A stretch of DNA of 27,165 bases from Schoenoplectus triqueter (lineage: Eukaryota; Streptophyta; Magnoliopsida; Poales; Cyperaceae). The DNA lies in the NCBI GenBank assembly GCA_964058805.1, contig CAXKVV010001877.1, positions 1-27,165 on the forward strand, given 5' to 3'. Positions 1 through 11,700 of this stretch are shown here, piece by piece. The notes beneath the pieces are model-generated. The model saw nothing but the letters and a program-made list of their open reading frames with translations. It ran no database searches and was not told where the DNA came from. How positions within the stretch are numbered: the first letter of the stretch is position 1; each line of letters starts with the position of its first letter. A program made the position numbers and the translations under genes.

Positions 1-16
1 GGTGGATCCGCCCCTG

Positions 17-365
17 AATAGTATTGAGAGGCACGTTAGTACTATAGGCACAATAGTATTGAGAGGTAAATACGATCCATCAACTCATCCCATCAACTCG
101 TCTGATCTATGATTTTAAATTGGATCGCGGCCGCACTCTTATAAATCCGATTCATACTAATCCGCCGATCCATTCTAATCCATCCCGATCAAACTCGCTG
201 ATTTGTTCTAATCTATCCCGATCGAACCCGTCAATCCGTCCTAATCCATCCCCGACCCATTCTGACTCGATCTATTTTTAAAACATTAGTCCAGCAAAAA
301 TAGTATTTACTATTGAGAGGCACACGTTAGTACTATAGGCACAATAGTTTGAGAGGTAAGTACGA
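17..365. repeat. Direct repeats flanking a 33-bp tandem array
   Basis: A segment at 17-75 recurs in the same orientation at 299-365; both contain the string CGTTAGTACTATAGGCACAA and end in TACGA. Between them, 144-272 holds about four degenerate 33-bp units beginning AATCC or AATCT (144, 177, 210, 243), rich in CCGATC and CCATCC. GC-rich short repeats next to AT-rich DNA are common near the ends of plant hAT-type elements, so this may be one end or a whole non-autonomous element. No terminal inverted repeat or target duplication was found. No coding capacity is seen. Confidence 0.6.
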
Positions 366-570
366 GATAAATTTTCAACTCTCTTATATTAGATAATGAG
401 AGGAATCCAGAACATTTTTTATTGGACAATAAAAGAGAGAGCGCACAAATCGAGCAACAATAAAAATTAAACTATAAATTTGACTACTTCTAAATCTTAA
501 ACCCTAAATTCTAATTGAAAGTCGGACCACTTCTCGGGGGTATGATGAGGGACCCGGATCCGCTATCGTG

Positions 571-676
571 CCGCACCGTGCAGCGCAGCACGTGGTTCAT
601 TCGATAACTTTGAGATTTGAGTTAGTACGAATCTCAAAGTGATCGAACGGATCACGTGCTGCGCTGCACGGTGCCG
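571..676. repeat. GC-rich near-perfect palindrome (foldback or MITE-like)
   Basis: Two 47-nt arms (571-617 and 630-676) are reverse complements with 5 mismatches, separated by a 12-nt loop. The arms carry the core GTGCAGCGCAGCACGTG and end at the loop with CTTTGAGATT. The block is strikingly GC-rich against its AT-rich surroundings. It is most simply a small foldback MITE; a transcript would fold into a long hairpin able to feed small-RNA processing. No clear target duplication was seen, so the class is open. Confidence 0.8.
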
Positions 677-1255
677 TGGTTCTGTGTAAGGAGCGAGTGC
701 GCAACAGAGGTAATACACAATTAAGCCAAAAAAAGAAAAAAAACAATTTCTATTGCTGATTTTATTTCCTGCCCATTCTGTTGTTGTATATAGTCGCAGC
801 TTTATTTTATTTTTAACTATTTTCAATTTTGTTGTAATTATCATCCAAAAAGTCATTTGATTTAAGTTTCATAAACACAAAATGAAATTTATTAGATGTA
901 CTCTCATCTTTCTCTCAAAAATAATTATTATAATTATATAACATATTTTTTTCCATTTTTTAAAACTCTTATGTATAAGTTTTAAAATGAAATGAAAGTA
1001 GATGACATATGTCATTATTTTTCTTCAAATATTTATTTTAGTTGTTTACCAACTAAAACTAAAAGCATGCTTTTGTACAACACGTCCAGATGCATGGAAC
1101 CAGATTTTGAGTATTATTTTCTAATACTTTTTCAAAGCAAATGATACGATAATAATTGTTATTTTTTGACAGAAGAAAAAGGTTCTGTTTATTGTAGATC
1201 CACGTGTGAACAGAAGCAATCTGTAGCCGGCAATTGTGCATATAGTCGCGGAGCG
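677..1255. other. AT-rich intergenic DNA, no gene seen
   Basis: Short open frames here have no recognisable domain and look random. No RNA gene, repeat array or transposon end was recognised. Confidence 0.6.
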
Positions 1256-1611
1256 GTGTTAATGGATCGGATCGGATCATATATAAGTTGAGTCATTATT
1301 ATTTTATTCGATTCAAATTCAATCCGATTATATTCAGATTAAAAAATCTTAATCTATATCTGACCCAATCGGATTACGGGTCAACTCGATCTGATCTGTA
1401 CAAAATAATTAAATATTTATTAAATACTTTATATTATTTTAAGTAATTAAATATTAATTAATTTATAATTAATCTTAATTAGTATATAATTAATCTTAAT
1501 TAATATATAATTAATGTATATATGACTTAACTAATATTAATTAATAAAATTGTTTTCAAATATATAATTAATCGAATCGAATCGATCAAATTAATAATTG
1601 ACAATTCACAC
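1256..1611. mobile_element. Possible non-autonomous DNA transposon
   Basis: The segment opens GTGTTAATGG and closes with ATTCACAC; the closing sequence inverted matches the opening in 8 of 10 positions. GGATCGGATCGG-like motifs lie next to the left end and CGAATCGAATCGAT next to the right end, around an AT-rich core. The core contains three 21-bp tandem units (1464-1484, 1485-1505, 1506-1522) built on TATAATTAATCTTAATTA. GC-rich subterminal repeats around an AT core fit hAT-like elements. I found no target duplication, so the boundaries are provisional. Confidence 0.4.
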
Positions 1612-2851
1612 TCTAGACACCAACAAGTCATCAATTCTTCCTTATCTAAAATTCGTATGGCCCACAAAACTTATCTGATATAGTGATATGTGTACTTTTC
1701 TGACTTTAAATGCTTGAATTTAACCAAGAACCAACGACTTATTCTTCGGCAACAATTTTGCGGACGCAACAATTCCACGGTAATTTAGGGATTCAATTTG
1801 GACAAGAAATGTGAGTCCATCATGAAAACTAAAATATATCTTATGCGGATCTAATCTGTTTCATAGGTTTAAACGCAATTAATAAATATGTTTTAGTTTT
1901 CAAATATTTAGATATTATAGATTTATTTTTTTAATTAAATTTAGATACTTAGATAATTTTTATTTATAAAAGTTTATTACTTTGCATGTACTTCCAAAAA
2001 TCAAAACCAGACACCACTCATGACTTGCTCTTGTAGAACTTTGCACTGTATGGAACAACTCAAATTATTTGAGATTAAAAAATTCTAAATGAAAATTATT
2101 AAAATTATAGGGGTAATGTGCTAAATAGCATACCGTCAAATCATAAATCTGAATTCGCTACCATACTTTTTATGACAGAGAAAATATGATACAAATCGTC
2201 AATTAAATTTAAGGGGATTTATTATTAAATGAATCTCAATGTCAGCCACAAATGATATCGCTGCCATAGTTTCAGCTAATCCATTTTTGTGATCATATCT
2301 CCACTGCTCATATTTGTCAATTGATTTGATCCCGCGTGGATTAAATGGTTGCCATCAGACCTTCCTACAAATCTACGGCCATGCAAACGTCTAAGTTCTA
2401 AATTATAGCTCAGCCTAGACGAGAGAGAGAAAGTGGGACTAACCTTCAACATTTTTTTATGGTAATTAAGAAATAACGAAAGAGTAAGTGCGCATATAGT
2501 CTAGATTAAGTTTTAAATTCAGTCTCAGTCTCCTTAGACTGAGTTTTAAATTTGGTCCTAATTTTTTTTTTTGCAGATATTTGATTTTTACATATAACTC
2601 AAAAATTTTTAGAGCGAATTTCAAACCCGATCCCAGAAATATATTTTTTATATATATAACCCAAAACCAACCATCTTCTTCTTCCTTTTGGCATAATTTC
2701 TTCAAAATCATTATTGTTAGCTTTGTAAGAGTTTCCAACTGAAAGTGTGTTTCAACAGATCCAGTTCAGATCCGTATTTAACAGTCTTTTCTTATCTCTA
2801 CTGTAATTTTTTTTATTTGCGCTATTATTTTTCCTTTAAAATTCAAATACA
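1612..2851. other. AT-rich intergenic DNA with one small hairpin
   Basis: No gene is recognised. The only structure is a perfect 8-bp stem with a 4-nt loop at 2524-2543 (CTCAGTCT, CCTT, AGACTGAG), flanked on both sides by AGTTTTAAATT. It may be a terminal part of the Mutator-like relic that follows, but no matching end was found beyond 5430. Confidence 0.5.
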
Positions 2852-5430
2852 ATGATAGTAGATTTATACTTTTTTTTTATAAAAAATCAACCATGTTTGC
2901 TGATCAACGTGTACCATGGAGGTCAAATCTCAAACACTCTAACCGGCGTGGGTTACGATATTTGTGATGTGTACACATTTTCTACAGATGGCACAATCAA
3001 TATTCATGACTTATGGAGACATATTTATGTCGATTTGGATTTTGGAGCTGCTCCCTAACCAATTCAACTAACCATTAATGCAAAATCGACACTACCCAAC
3101 TAGGTTCGGGTGATGTTTTTATAGTTTATTTGGGGTAGCTTCTGAAAAAATTTAGGGAGTGACAAAAATGATAGTCCATACCAAATGTCCGGGTACAAAA
3201 CACTGGATCTAGTAGTTGAATCTCAATCATTCTCCAGTTCTGATCCTTATGATCCGTATCCGATAAGTACTTCTGAAAATAGCAACTCAGTCCTGACTGA
3301 GGAAAAAACCCACTCCCGAATACGGGAGCATCCAATCATGGCTGCGGAAAAAATCCACTCCCAAGCCCGAGAGCACCTACCAACTTGTGTCCCGATATAG
3401 GATGAGAATGAGAAAGAAGAAGAGTAGCACATTGATGCCGAGGATGATCACATGGATGTCGAGGAGGATGACATCCATGATGGAGTAGATTTAAATATGA
3501 ATAAAATTAAGGACAAAAATGATGTCCAAAAAATAGTTAGAGAGTGACAAATATCTTGTCCTTTCATTAATGAGGGAGTGAAGAATATGTGTGTATAATT
3601 TGATGACTACTAACCAATGTCATATGCAGACGAGTCTTATTTTCGCAAACCGTCTAGAATCGACTAAATATTTGATGTCGATCAGCAGTTTGGTGTCAAA
3701 TTCGAGTTGAAAACCAAAATTATATATTTTCCATCTTCAACGGAATATATAATTGAATGTAGCAAATAACAATAAATAAAAGTTGGTTATGAAATATAAA
3801 AGATTTATGTTCTTGGAGATTATTTATCACACCCAACATATCGAATGTTTGAGAAATTATAACAAATTCACTCGAGCAATCTTGTTATGAAAGCACTACT
3901 AGAGCAGACTACAATCAAATGGCTTCAAAAATGATAATATATATTGTTAAGAATTGGTTGAAGAAGAACTTAAAAATGATTGTCAAAGAAGCAAGGAGTT
4001 TAGTTAGGCAAAAGTTCTTTACAATAGAACAAAGTTATAATAAAATATAGAGAGAAAGACAATTGATAATTGGTGACCTTTTTGGTAGTAGGGAAAGTTA
4101 TATGAACTGCTTCTATTTCTGCTAGCAACCAAAAAAACTTTCACTATTAGCACACACTACCCCATATTGACGAAATCCTCAGTAAAATTTAATATTAAAA
4201 TATTTAACTAAGTTGCATGAGCATTTGATTTGTGTATTGCAACATTACCTTACCTAGGCCGATCATCACTGTCGATGCTGATATTTTTATTAGCAGGCGA
4301 GGTTGTTCATAATTTTTATACTCAACACATTGTACAAAATGTATATAAGGTTTGTCCTGTGAAAAGAATAAAAAGCCTTTTCAAAGAAGTTGCAAGACAT
4401 AAGAAATTATGGAGGTGTGATGAATTAAAAAAAATCAACAACATCAGATCAGCATCTCATAAGTACGTAATGAATTATTTAAGGAAACCTCTCAATGAAT
4501 GTTAGCTGTAACATGACTCAAAATAATAAAAAAATATAATAATCAAAATGTTGCATGGGTACCAACATAATAAATATCAATAGAAAATTTTTGTTACGAT
4601 GAGTTAACCCCAGATCAATTGGCTGCATTATATCATGAAAGATATGCACAACATTTAGATGAATGTCAAAATCATTGGGATATAATGACAACTAATGATT
4701 TAGAATCACCGAACAATATGCTCAGGGTTGCCAGACAAATATCGATATGTGCTATCTTGGAGAACACATGACACAAATGTATTGAGTGGATATATAATTA
4801 TTGAGAAATTATAACAGTTTGAAAAAATCAAGGTTTGGTTTTATCCTAAAAGATCATAAAACTGATAAAATATCGCAGTTATAAGGGAAAAACTTATGAT
4901 ATCATATCACTGGATTGAAACATAAATAATTATAATGTTTATAATAGAAACATACTTATTGAAATAATATATTTCTGAACTTATATATTTTTTAATTAAC
5001 TCTATATACAAAATGATTTATGAGTTTTGTTTTAAACTATAGGGATACATGAAAAAAATAAAATATGAGGTTGAACTAGCTGCGTCGGGAATTGGAAATT
5101 ATTGGTGTCAGAAACCGCAATTGAATGAACATTTTATGTGATCACTTGCTTGTGGTTTATTCATTCAGAAGATTAGACCGCGCTTAATATGTTAGTCCAT
5201 ACTATAGTATTCAAAATTACGTAAACACATGATTTGATCATTGATACAGTTATGACAACAAATGAGATTAGCCGATGTACAACGGTCCGGTCATCAAACT
5301 AGATCTAGCAAAAACTAATAGAGATAGGAGAAAAAAAATACATATTCTAATGATTATGGATGAAATAGAGGGTCATATCAGCACACTTTCAACTCGAAGC
5401 CGAGGTCGAGGACGTTCAAGCAAAGTATAA
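2852..5430 (+). pseudogene. Mutator-like (MuDR/MULE) transposase relic
   Basis: Translated pieces follow the order of plant MULE transposases. An N-terminal domain lies at 2852-3055 (INVYHGGQI). A serine-rich then acidic linker in the same frame runs to about 3547 (MDVEEDD near 3452). A region at about 3960-4130 resembles the DNA-binding part. The transposase core appears at 4230-4505, then at 4617-4800 with the motif MTTNDLESPNNMLRVAR starting at 4685, corresponding to the family's MTTN-x-x-ES signature. A basic RGRGR tail ends at a TAA at 5428-5430. The frame is broken by many stops (3056, 3398, 4769) and by shifts between pieces, so no functional protein is expected. Assignment rests on motif recall, not a search. 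Confidence 0.7.
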
Positions 5431-5821
5431 TTTTTTATCTTTAATGTACTAGTATTAATATTTTATTATTCGAATTATGAGAATAACATTTTTTATTATT
5501 GTTGTAATATTTTAAGTATTATTTGATATTATTTTTAATTATTATAATATTATATATTTTCTAATCTTTTACAGTATATTATTTATTTATCTGTAACATT
5601 CTAAATTTTATATTATTTTTATCCCTTAAACTTAATAGACAAACTAATTTAACTCATCAACAAAGAAGTACCAAAAAAACTAATTTAACTCATCAAAACA
5701 AATAAATATGTGCAGAAAAAAATGGATCTAGTTTAAAACTAGATCCAGAGTGGTTATACATAACACCATACTTAATATATGTATATGTTACGGAAAAAAC
5801 AAAGTATTCCAAATTATACTA

Positions 5822-5879
<58 letters not shown>

Positions 5880-6330
5880 GAATAAAAAAAAATCTTTCTC
5901 TAATGATATTCCAAACATTAATCTGTTACTGTGAATATAAAAAACACATCGTTTGGTTAATACATGTAAAATGTAACAACATACTTGGGAACATAATGTT
6001 TAATGTGGACGCTTGTTGGCTCCCAACATTTTCTCCCACTCCCATTCGCCCATCAACATCATGATTCATGGCAGTGGTTTATCCGTGTAACATCAACTAC
6101 ATATTAATTGGACAACCGTAGCACTCAAAAGTAATAAGCAAAATTATAAAAAAAAGATGATTAAATTTGTAACAATATCCTTATAGTTCCGAGTGGTGCA
6201 ATTTGAAGGATTTGTTTGCTACCCAAAAAAAGGAAAAAAAAAAGAAATGCTTTAGTCTGCTAGAAAATAAAGTAGATGAGAGTTAGTGGTTTGTCCGTAT
6301 ATAAAATAGAAATGTTTCAAATAAAACCGT
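5431..6330. other. AT-rich intergenic DNA with microsatellite
   Basis: No gene is recognised. The notable item is the (ATT)n tract at 5821-5874; the rest is low-complexity AT-rich sequence. Confidence 0.6.
5821..5874. repeat. (ATT)n microsatellite, about 18 units
   Basis: An uninterrupted trinucleotide repeat is directly visible. Tracts of this length are usually polymorphic, so it would make a variable marker close to the aldehyde dehydrogenase gene. Confidence 0.97.
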
Positions 6331-6339
6331 TTTAAACAA

Positions 6340-6724
6340 GGGTAGGGTCTCTTGATAACTACTTTTTTTTTATAATTTTGACACTAATTTTATATAAAAT
6401 CATAATTTTTTTAAAAAATAGAAGAAATTTATAAATATATTCTTAAGTTTATGAATTTATTATATTTTAATTTTGATATAATTTGAGTGTCATTTGATAT
6501 TTCATCATAAATCGTTAAATTTAGACCGTTGAAATTATCATATAATTTTGATGATATTTGATGAATAACAAATGACATTCAAATTATACCAAAATAGAAA
6601 CATGATCAATTTATAAATTTAAGAATATATTTATAAAATTTTCCTTTTTTAAGATTATTTATGAATTTATATGAAATTAGTTGCTAAAATTGTCAGAAAA
6701 AATAATTGTCAAAGAATCCCACCC
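6340..6724. mobile_element. MULE-type MITE with long inverted repeats (copy 1)
   Basis: The element opens GGGTAGGGTCTCTTGATAAC and closes with the near reverse complement (…GAATCCCACCC). Inverted similarity continues inward for roughly 150-170 bp on each side, leaving a short centre. It is flanked by 9-bp repeats TTTAAACAA (6331-6339) and TTTAAATAA (6725-6733), differing at one base. Long terminal inverted repeats plus a 9-bp duplication are hallmarks of Mutator-like elements. There is no coding capacity. Its central sequence, inverted, resembles the centre of the element at 8042-8434, including a CAACGGT motif. Confidence 0.85.
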
Positions 6725-6733
6725 TTTAAATAA

Positions 6734-7607
6734 ACTTAAGAGTGCATCCTTGACATTTTGGAGTTGCATATTTATATTTTCAAGTATATCTAATTACTTT
6801 TGTCACAGCATGTCTAATGTGTAAAATTCAGTACCGCCGCATTAATTGTTAAATAATTCAATAAGATTTTTTGAGGATCAAGTATTCAAGTTGGATGACC
6901 CCACATGAAAATTGTTCAGCTTCCACTGAATTATGTATCCCACACAGTACTGTTTTTTACAATATGAACCGATTATGAATAGCTGGTTTTTATATTTTTC
7001 TTTTGACAAAATTAAATAACTACTGATGCATATCTACTCCATTGACAATGATATTTACAAATACATTTAATATAGTTAAAATAGAATGTGCTTACAATAA
7101 AAATACAAGCAAAAAAAATAACATAATCAAACTAATAATGAAACAGCGAAATTTTAATTAAAAAACTGAATCTTAGCATGATACAATATTATTTTTATAA
7201 TGATATTACTATAATTGTTATATAATAATACATTATTTTAGCGAAAATAACATATAACAGCCAGATAAAGTTTTACTTAACATATTTATGTAAAATTTGT
7301 ATCCAAACTCAACTAACCGTTTTTTTTAAACAAAAAAAAAATCCAATTCATACCTAACACCTAATCTGTAAATTTCGAGTCAAATTGATGTGAACGGTTG
7401 GGTTGATTAGATCGAGAGGATAAGACTTATATCCTAGAAAATAACTATTTCTATTAAAAAATTGTCTTATATAAGTGTAAAATACATCGTCTTTTAATTA
7501 ACTACGTTATCCGATTTGTGATAAATCAATTCACAATGGTTCATCTAAATTTTATTCCTCAGGGCGCATGTATGAATTAACGTGTGTGTATATATAATAT
7601 GTTTTTA
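6734..7607. other. AT-rich intergenic DNA, nothing recognised
   Basis: No open frame with a recognisable domain, repeat array or RNA gene is seen. Confidence 0.55.
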
Positions 7608-7973
7608 GGAGACTGAGCACTTCCGTGCTTTTAATTCAAAAATATATTTAATTATATTTAAATTTTGATTTTTCTCTCTCAATAAATTCTTTCCATCAAA
7701 ATCTTATGGGATGCTAAATTTATTATTTTTGGAGTTTCATAACTATCTATTTCATATTTTTTAAGATGAACCTAAAATAATAATAAAATAATCAATCTTT
7801 ACACATAAAAATAAGTCATTTTAAAAAATATAAAATAAGCACTTAAGAAACTCTAATTTTTTTTATAATTCATAAGATTTTGATATAAATTTTTTATTGA
7901 GACACATAAATCGAAATTCAGAGATATTTAAATATATATTTTAAGTTAGGAGTACGAATGAGCTCCATCCTCC
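7608..7973. mobile_element. Foldback MITE, degenerate
   Basis: The left part, beginning GGAGACTGAGCAC, and the inverted right part, beginning GGAGGATGGAGCTC, align over about 150 bp with many substitutions. Shared inner blocks include TCAATAAA and ATCAAAATCTTATG. No coding capacity is present, and no target duplication is convincing, so the exact ends are uncertain. It appears older than the two neighbouring elements. Confidence 0.65.
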
Positions 7974-8041
7974 GAGGAGTATATTAATCTTACTATATAT
8001 ATATATGACTGTATGAAGTTTGAGCTATTGTATAATGTATT

Positions 8042-8434
8042 GAGAAGGGATCAGTTGACAATGGATTATTTTGACAACTTTAATAATTAATCTCTAAAAA
8101 TTACAAAAAAAATCTTAAAAATAGAAAAAAAAATTTATAGATGTGTCCTTCTACCTTTTGATTGATGGTCATTCAAATTTCATACAATTTCATTATCGTT
8201 TGCTAGTTCATCAAAGACTATCAAATTTTCATATAATTTACAACGGTTCCAATTGAATGATTTTTGATCGACTATCAAACGATAATAAAATTGCATGAAA
8301 TTTGAATGATCATCAATCTAAATGTAGAAGAATATATCTATAATTTTTTTTTTATTTTTAAGATATTTTTTATATATTTTTTAGATCCATTATCAACGTT
8401 ATCAAAATAACTCGTTGTCAACTGATTCCTTCTC
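8042..8434. mobile_element. MULE-type MITE with long inverted repeats (copy 2)
   Basis: The element opens GAGAAGGGATCAGTTGACAA and closes with the near reverse complement; inverted similarity runs inward about 165 bp per side. It is flanked by a perfect 9-bp duplication TAATGTATT (8033-8041 and 8435-8443), the size expected of Mutator-like transposition. There is no coding capacity. It ends about 330 bp upstream of the aldehyde dehydrogenase start codon, so it forms the distal promoter boundary. It shares a central motif with the element at 6340-6724, which suggests one family. Confidence 0.92.
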
Positions 8435-8443
8435 TAATGTATT

Positions 8444-8773
8444 ATGCTGTTGTACAGTATACATTACTGCATCAAGAAAGCGCAAAGGATCCGTACACCC
8501 ATCGTTAAATTAAATAGAATATATCCAACTTCTCAAATGAGTCAAATCTGAACTCACTAAATCAAGGACCACCAATAAATAAGCCCTCTGGATTAACAAT
8601 ATTTACCAAATTGCCACTACATCTTTCCCTTCAATCATAAAGTAACTGATCCTCTTGTCCCTCTTTTCTCGGATATTCATATAACAGCATCACAGCGAGC
8701 ACTTGAGAGTTGAGAGGCCATTACTGAAGAGAGAAGAAGAAGCAGACGAGTTAGATTTCGGGTAATTAAAGCT
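8444..8773 (+). promoter_or_regulatory. Promoter and 5' leader of the aldehyde dehydrogenase gene
   Basis: This 330-bp stretch separates the MITE from the start codon. A weak TATA-like TATAA lies at 8680-8684, preceded by a pyrimidine-rich run (8651-8670), which would place transcription start near 8710. The alternative AATAAATAAG at about 8574-8583 would give a longer leader. The proposed leader is GA-rich just before the ATG (8728-8750), common in plant 5' UTRs. The transcription start is inferred, not shown. Confidence 0.45.
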
Positions 8774-11700
8774 ATGTCGGCTCGAAGGGCTGTTTCATCT
8801 CTACTATCTCGGTGCCTCTATGCCTCCCCCAGGAATCTCAGCCCTTCTCTCCTGCCTAAAGGTTCACCAAAAGCTGTTATCCTTTTTCCTCTTAAATTTT
8901 ATTTTTTGGTTCAGCGAAATTCTCAGTCCTATCTGCCTAAGGATTCATTAAAGCTGTTATTTTTTTCTCTTTTGGATTTCCTTTTACAATTATTTTTGCG
9001 GAGCTCTAATTTATTTATTTATTTTTGAATATTTGGTAGAGGATAAAATAGTAATTTCCTGATAAAGGTTGGTGACTTTGCTGTAGCATATTTTTTTTCC
9101 CATGCCTTTTCGTCCTTTTATCTGTAATTGTGTGATAGAGATAGTGTTTTTCCTAATGTCGTCTTGTAGCTTAATCGGAATAAACGATCTATATTGAAAT
9201 CGTAGATTTATGTTAATTTCTTTTTGTTTTCTTCAGCATCAGCAATTCATATATACAATTTTTTTGATTACATAATATGAATTTCATCCATGGGGAAGGG
9301 AAAACCAGCCTTATATGTATAACCACTTTTTATTTTTATATGTATGAAAGAAATCTGATTGTTGTAAATGACTTAGTATCTCAAATGATAGCTAATAAAT
9401 ATGGTCCTAAAAAATGATGGATTCAAGATACAAAATAAAATTTGTGAGCTAAAACTTATCTTTCTCTCTCAAAAATAATCTGATCGTTTATTCTTTCCAA
9501 ACCCTCTCGCAGAAAGAGCACACGGAGCTGCAGCTGGGATATTACAAAGATACAGTACAGAGGCAGCCATAGAAGATCCTCCCATAGTACCATCAGTTCA
9601 AGTCAATTACACAAAGCTGCTTATCAATGGACAATTTATGGATGCAGCTTCAGGTAAATTCATCTGATCCACATAAATCAGAAAAAAAAACTAAAAAGAA
9701 TCATTGATGCAATGAATCAGCTCAGGAACTTAATTGCAGTTTAGACTAAGTAGTTGACATTGTTGCATTGGCAGACTGAATTTTGAGATGATGCAATCTT
9801 ATCCGATTGAAGATAAATTAATGAATTCTGAGTCTATTATTGACTTGGGTTGTACTGCTGATTCCTTTTATATTCTACTCCATGTCTTTGGCAGCACATA
9901 GGGAGTTCAAATCATTATTTCTGGGAACGTTATTTCATACATGTCAACTAGCTTATAATGGCTTGCTCATTCAATCATTTAAAAGATATTTTCAAAGTAC
10001 ATGTACCAACAAATACAAGTTGATTGTACGCATGCACTGTAAATCAATGTAGGATGCAAACCTCAAAAGTGTGAACAATGATTGAACTCATCACACTGGA
10101 AAATATCACCTTTTCAACCCTCACTCGTAGTTTATTAAAAAAAAAAGCAGCAGCAGAAGTTCACATTCTGTGCCTATGCTTTTGAAGCAAAGTGAAAGAA
10201 TTTATTAGATCGGTTATCTTTTGAAGAAAAATATGGAATGGAGATGGAAGTTATTTTTCACTTTCTTTAGAAGATGTTTTGTGGGTGTACCCATGATATC
10301 TGAAAGGTTCCAAAATGCGTATAACTTGTATTGTTATACATATTATCCACCACATTACATAAAATCTTTTTTTGTTGTACGAGCCGGTATACAATCAAAG
10401 GAGAATGAATAAGTCTTTTTACTGCCACATATTTTTTAAAATTTAGTATCATTGATCTGTATTTGTTAGAACTAATTTTACTTGGTTTTACTAGGCAAGA
10501 CGTTCCCAACTCTAGACCCACGCACAGGTGAGGTAATTGCAGATGTCGCGGAAGGAGATGCAGAGGATATCAACCATGCCGTCCATGCTGCTCGCAAGGC
10601 ATTCGATGAAGGACCATGGCCTAAAATGACTGCTTATGTATGAATTCTCTCTTCTTATCCTTTGTCTTAAACCCCAGGATTTTTTGGGGGCAAGTACAAA
10701 TATTACCCAGCTGTAAAATTAGCCCATCTGGAACATGACCAAATTACTTTTGATCTCTTCACATACTTCAGCTAATCGCCCTTAACTGGTTTAGGAAAAC
10801 AACTAGATCCTAATAATTCTTCAAGAGTAGGCATAAGGGAAAGGGCCGTGAAGTTTGGGAAAAAGAAAATTTGAACCATCTAGTTAAACACATACAAGTT
10901 ACATTATATTATTATTTCTGGTTTGTTGTTTTCTACAAGTACATGAAACATTGCATTGGCCTTAAAACTTCTTGATTGACTGTACAAAAAGTTCACCTAA
11001 ACGTACTGAAATTTTACTCAATAGATTTATAGTTTGCTGTAACGATTAATCAAGGGATTATAATTTGCTGTTGGTTTACAGGAGAGGTCATGTATCTTGC
11101 TTAGGTTTGCTGATTTGATTGACAAGCACAATGATGAGCTGGCAACGTTAGAGACGTGGGATAATGGAAAGCCTTATGAACAGGCTGCAAATGTAGAGGT
11201 CCCGATGTTGTCACGCCTCATGCGTTACTATGCTGGTAGGACAAATTGTTATTTTCCTTTCTGCTTGCGCTCTTATTTTGTTACACCTGTACTGTAACAG
11301 TAATGACTTTAGTGTGGTTTGCACTGAACTGTTGAATCCATACAATAGAATCAATATACTTTTCAGTTAATGCTGCATATTTTATCTCTGTTAACCTCCT
11401 TTGTCCTTAAGCTGTAGCTTGAGAAACTTTATGTGTGTTAATGGGGGGGGGGGGGGTTAGTTTATTTATTTATTTTCCCTCCTGAAGTAGAATCGTTTCT
11501 TAGTTTTCACACTTCAGAATCTTTCATTGTTCTTTGCAAAAACATAGAAAAAAATAAAAAAAGATTCATGGTTCCACCTTTATAAATTCATTCAGGATGG
11601 GTCGACAAGATACATGGGCTGATTGTGCCAGCAGACGGTCCTTACCATGTACAGGTTTTGAATGAGCCAATTGGCGTGGTGGGTCAGATCATCCCTTGGA

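Noticed and set aside
563..856. 97-codon minus-strand open frame
   Set aside because: It overlaps the palindrome at 571-676 and has no recognisable domain; the GC-rich arms make a chance open frame likely.
9840..10412. Open frames within intron 2 of the aldehyde dehydrogenase
   Set aside because: They have no domain, lie between two well-supported splice sites, and intron composition explains them.
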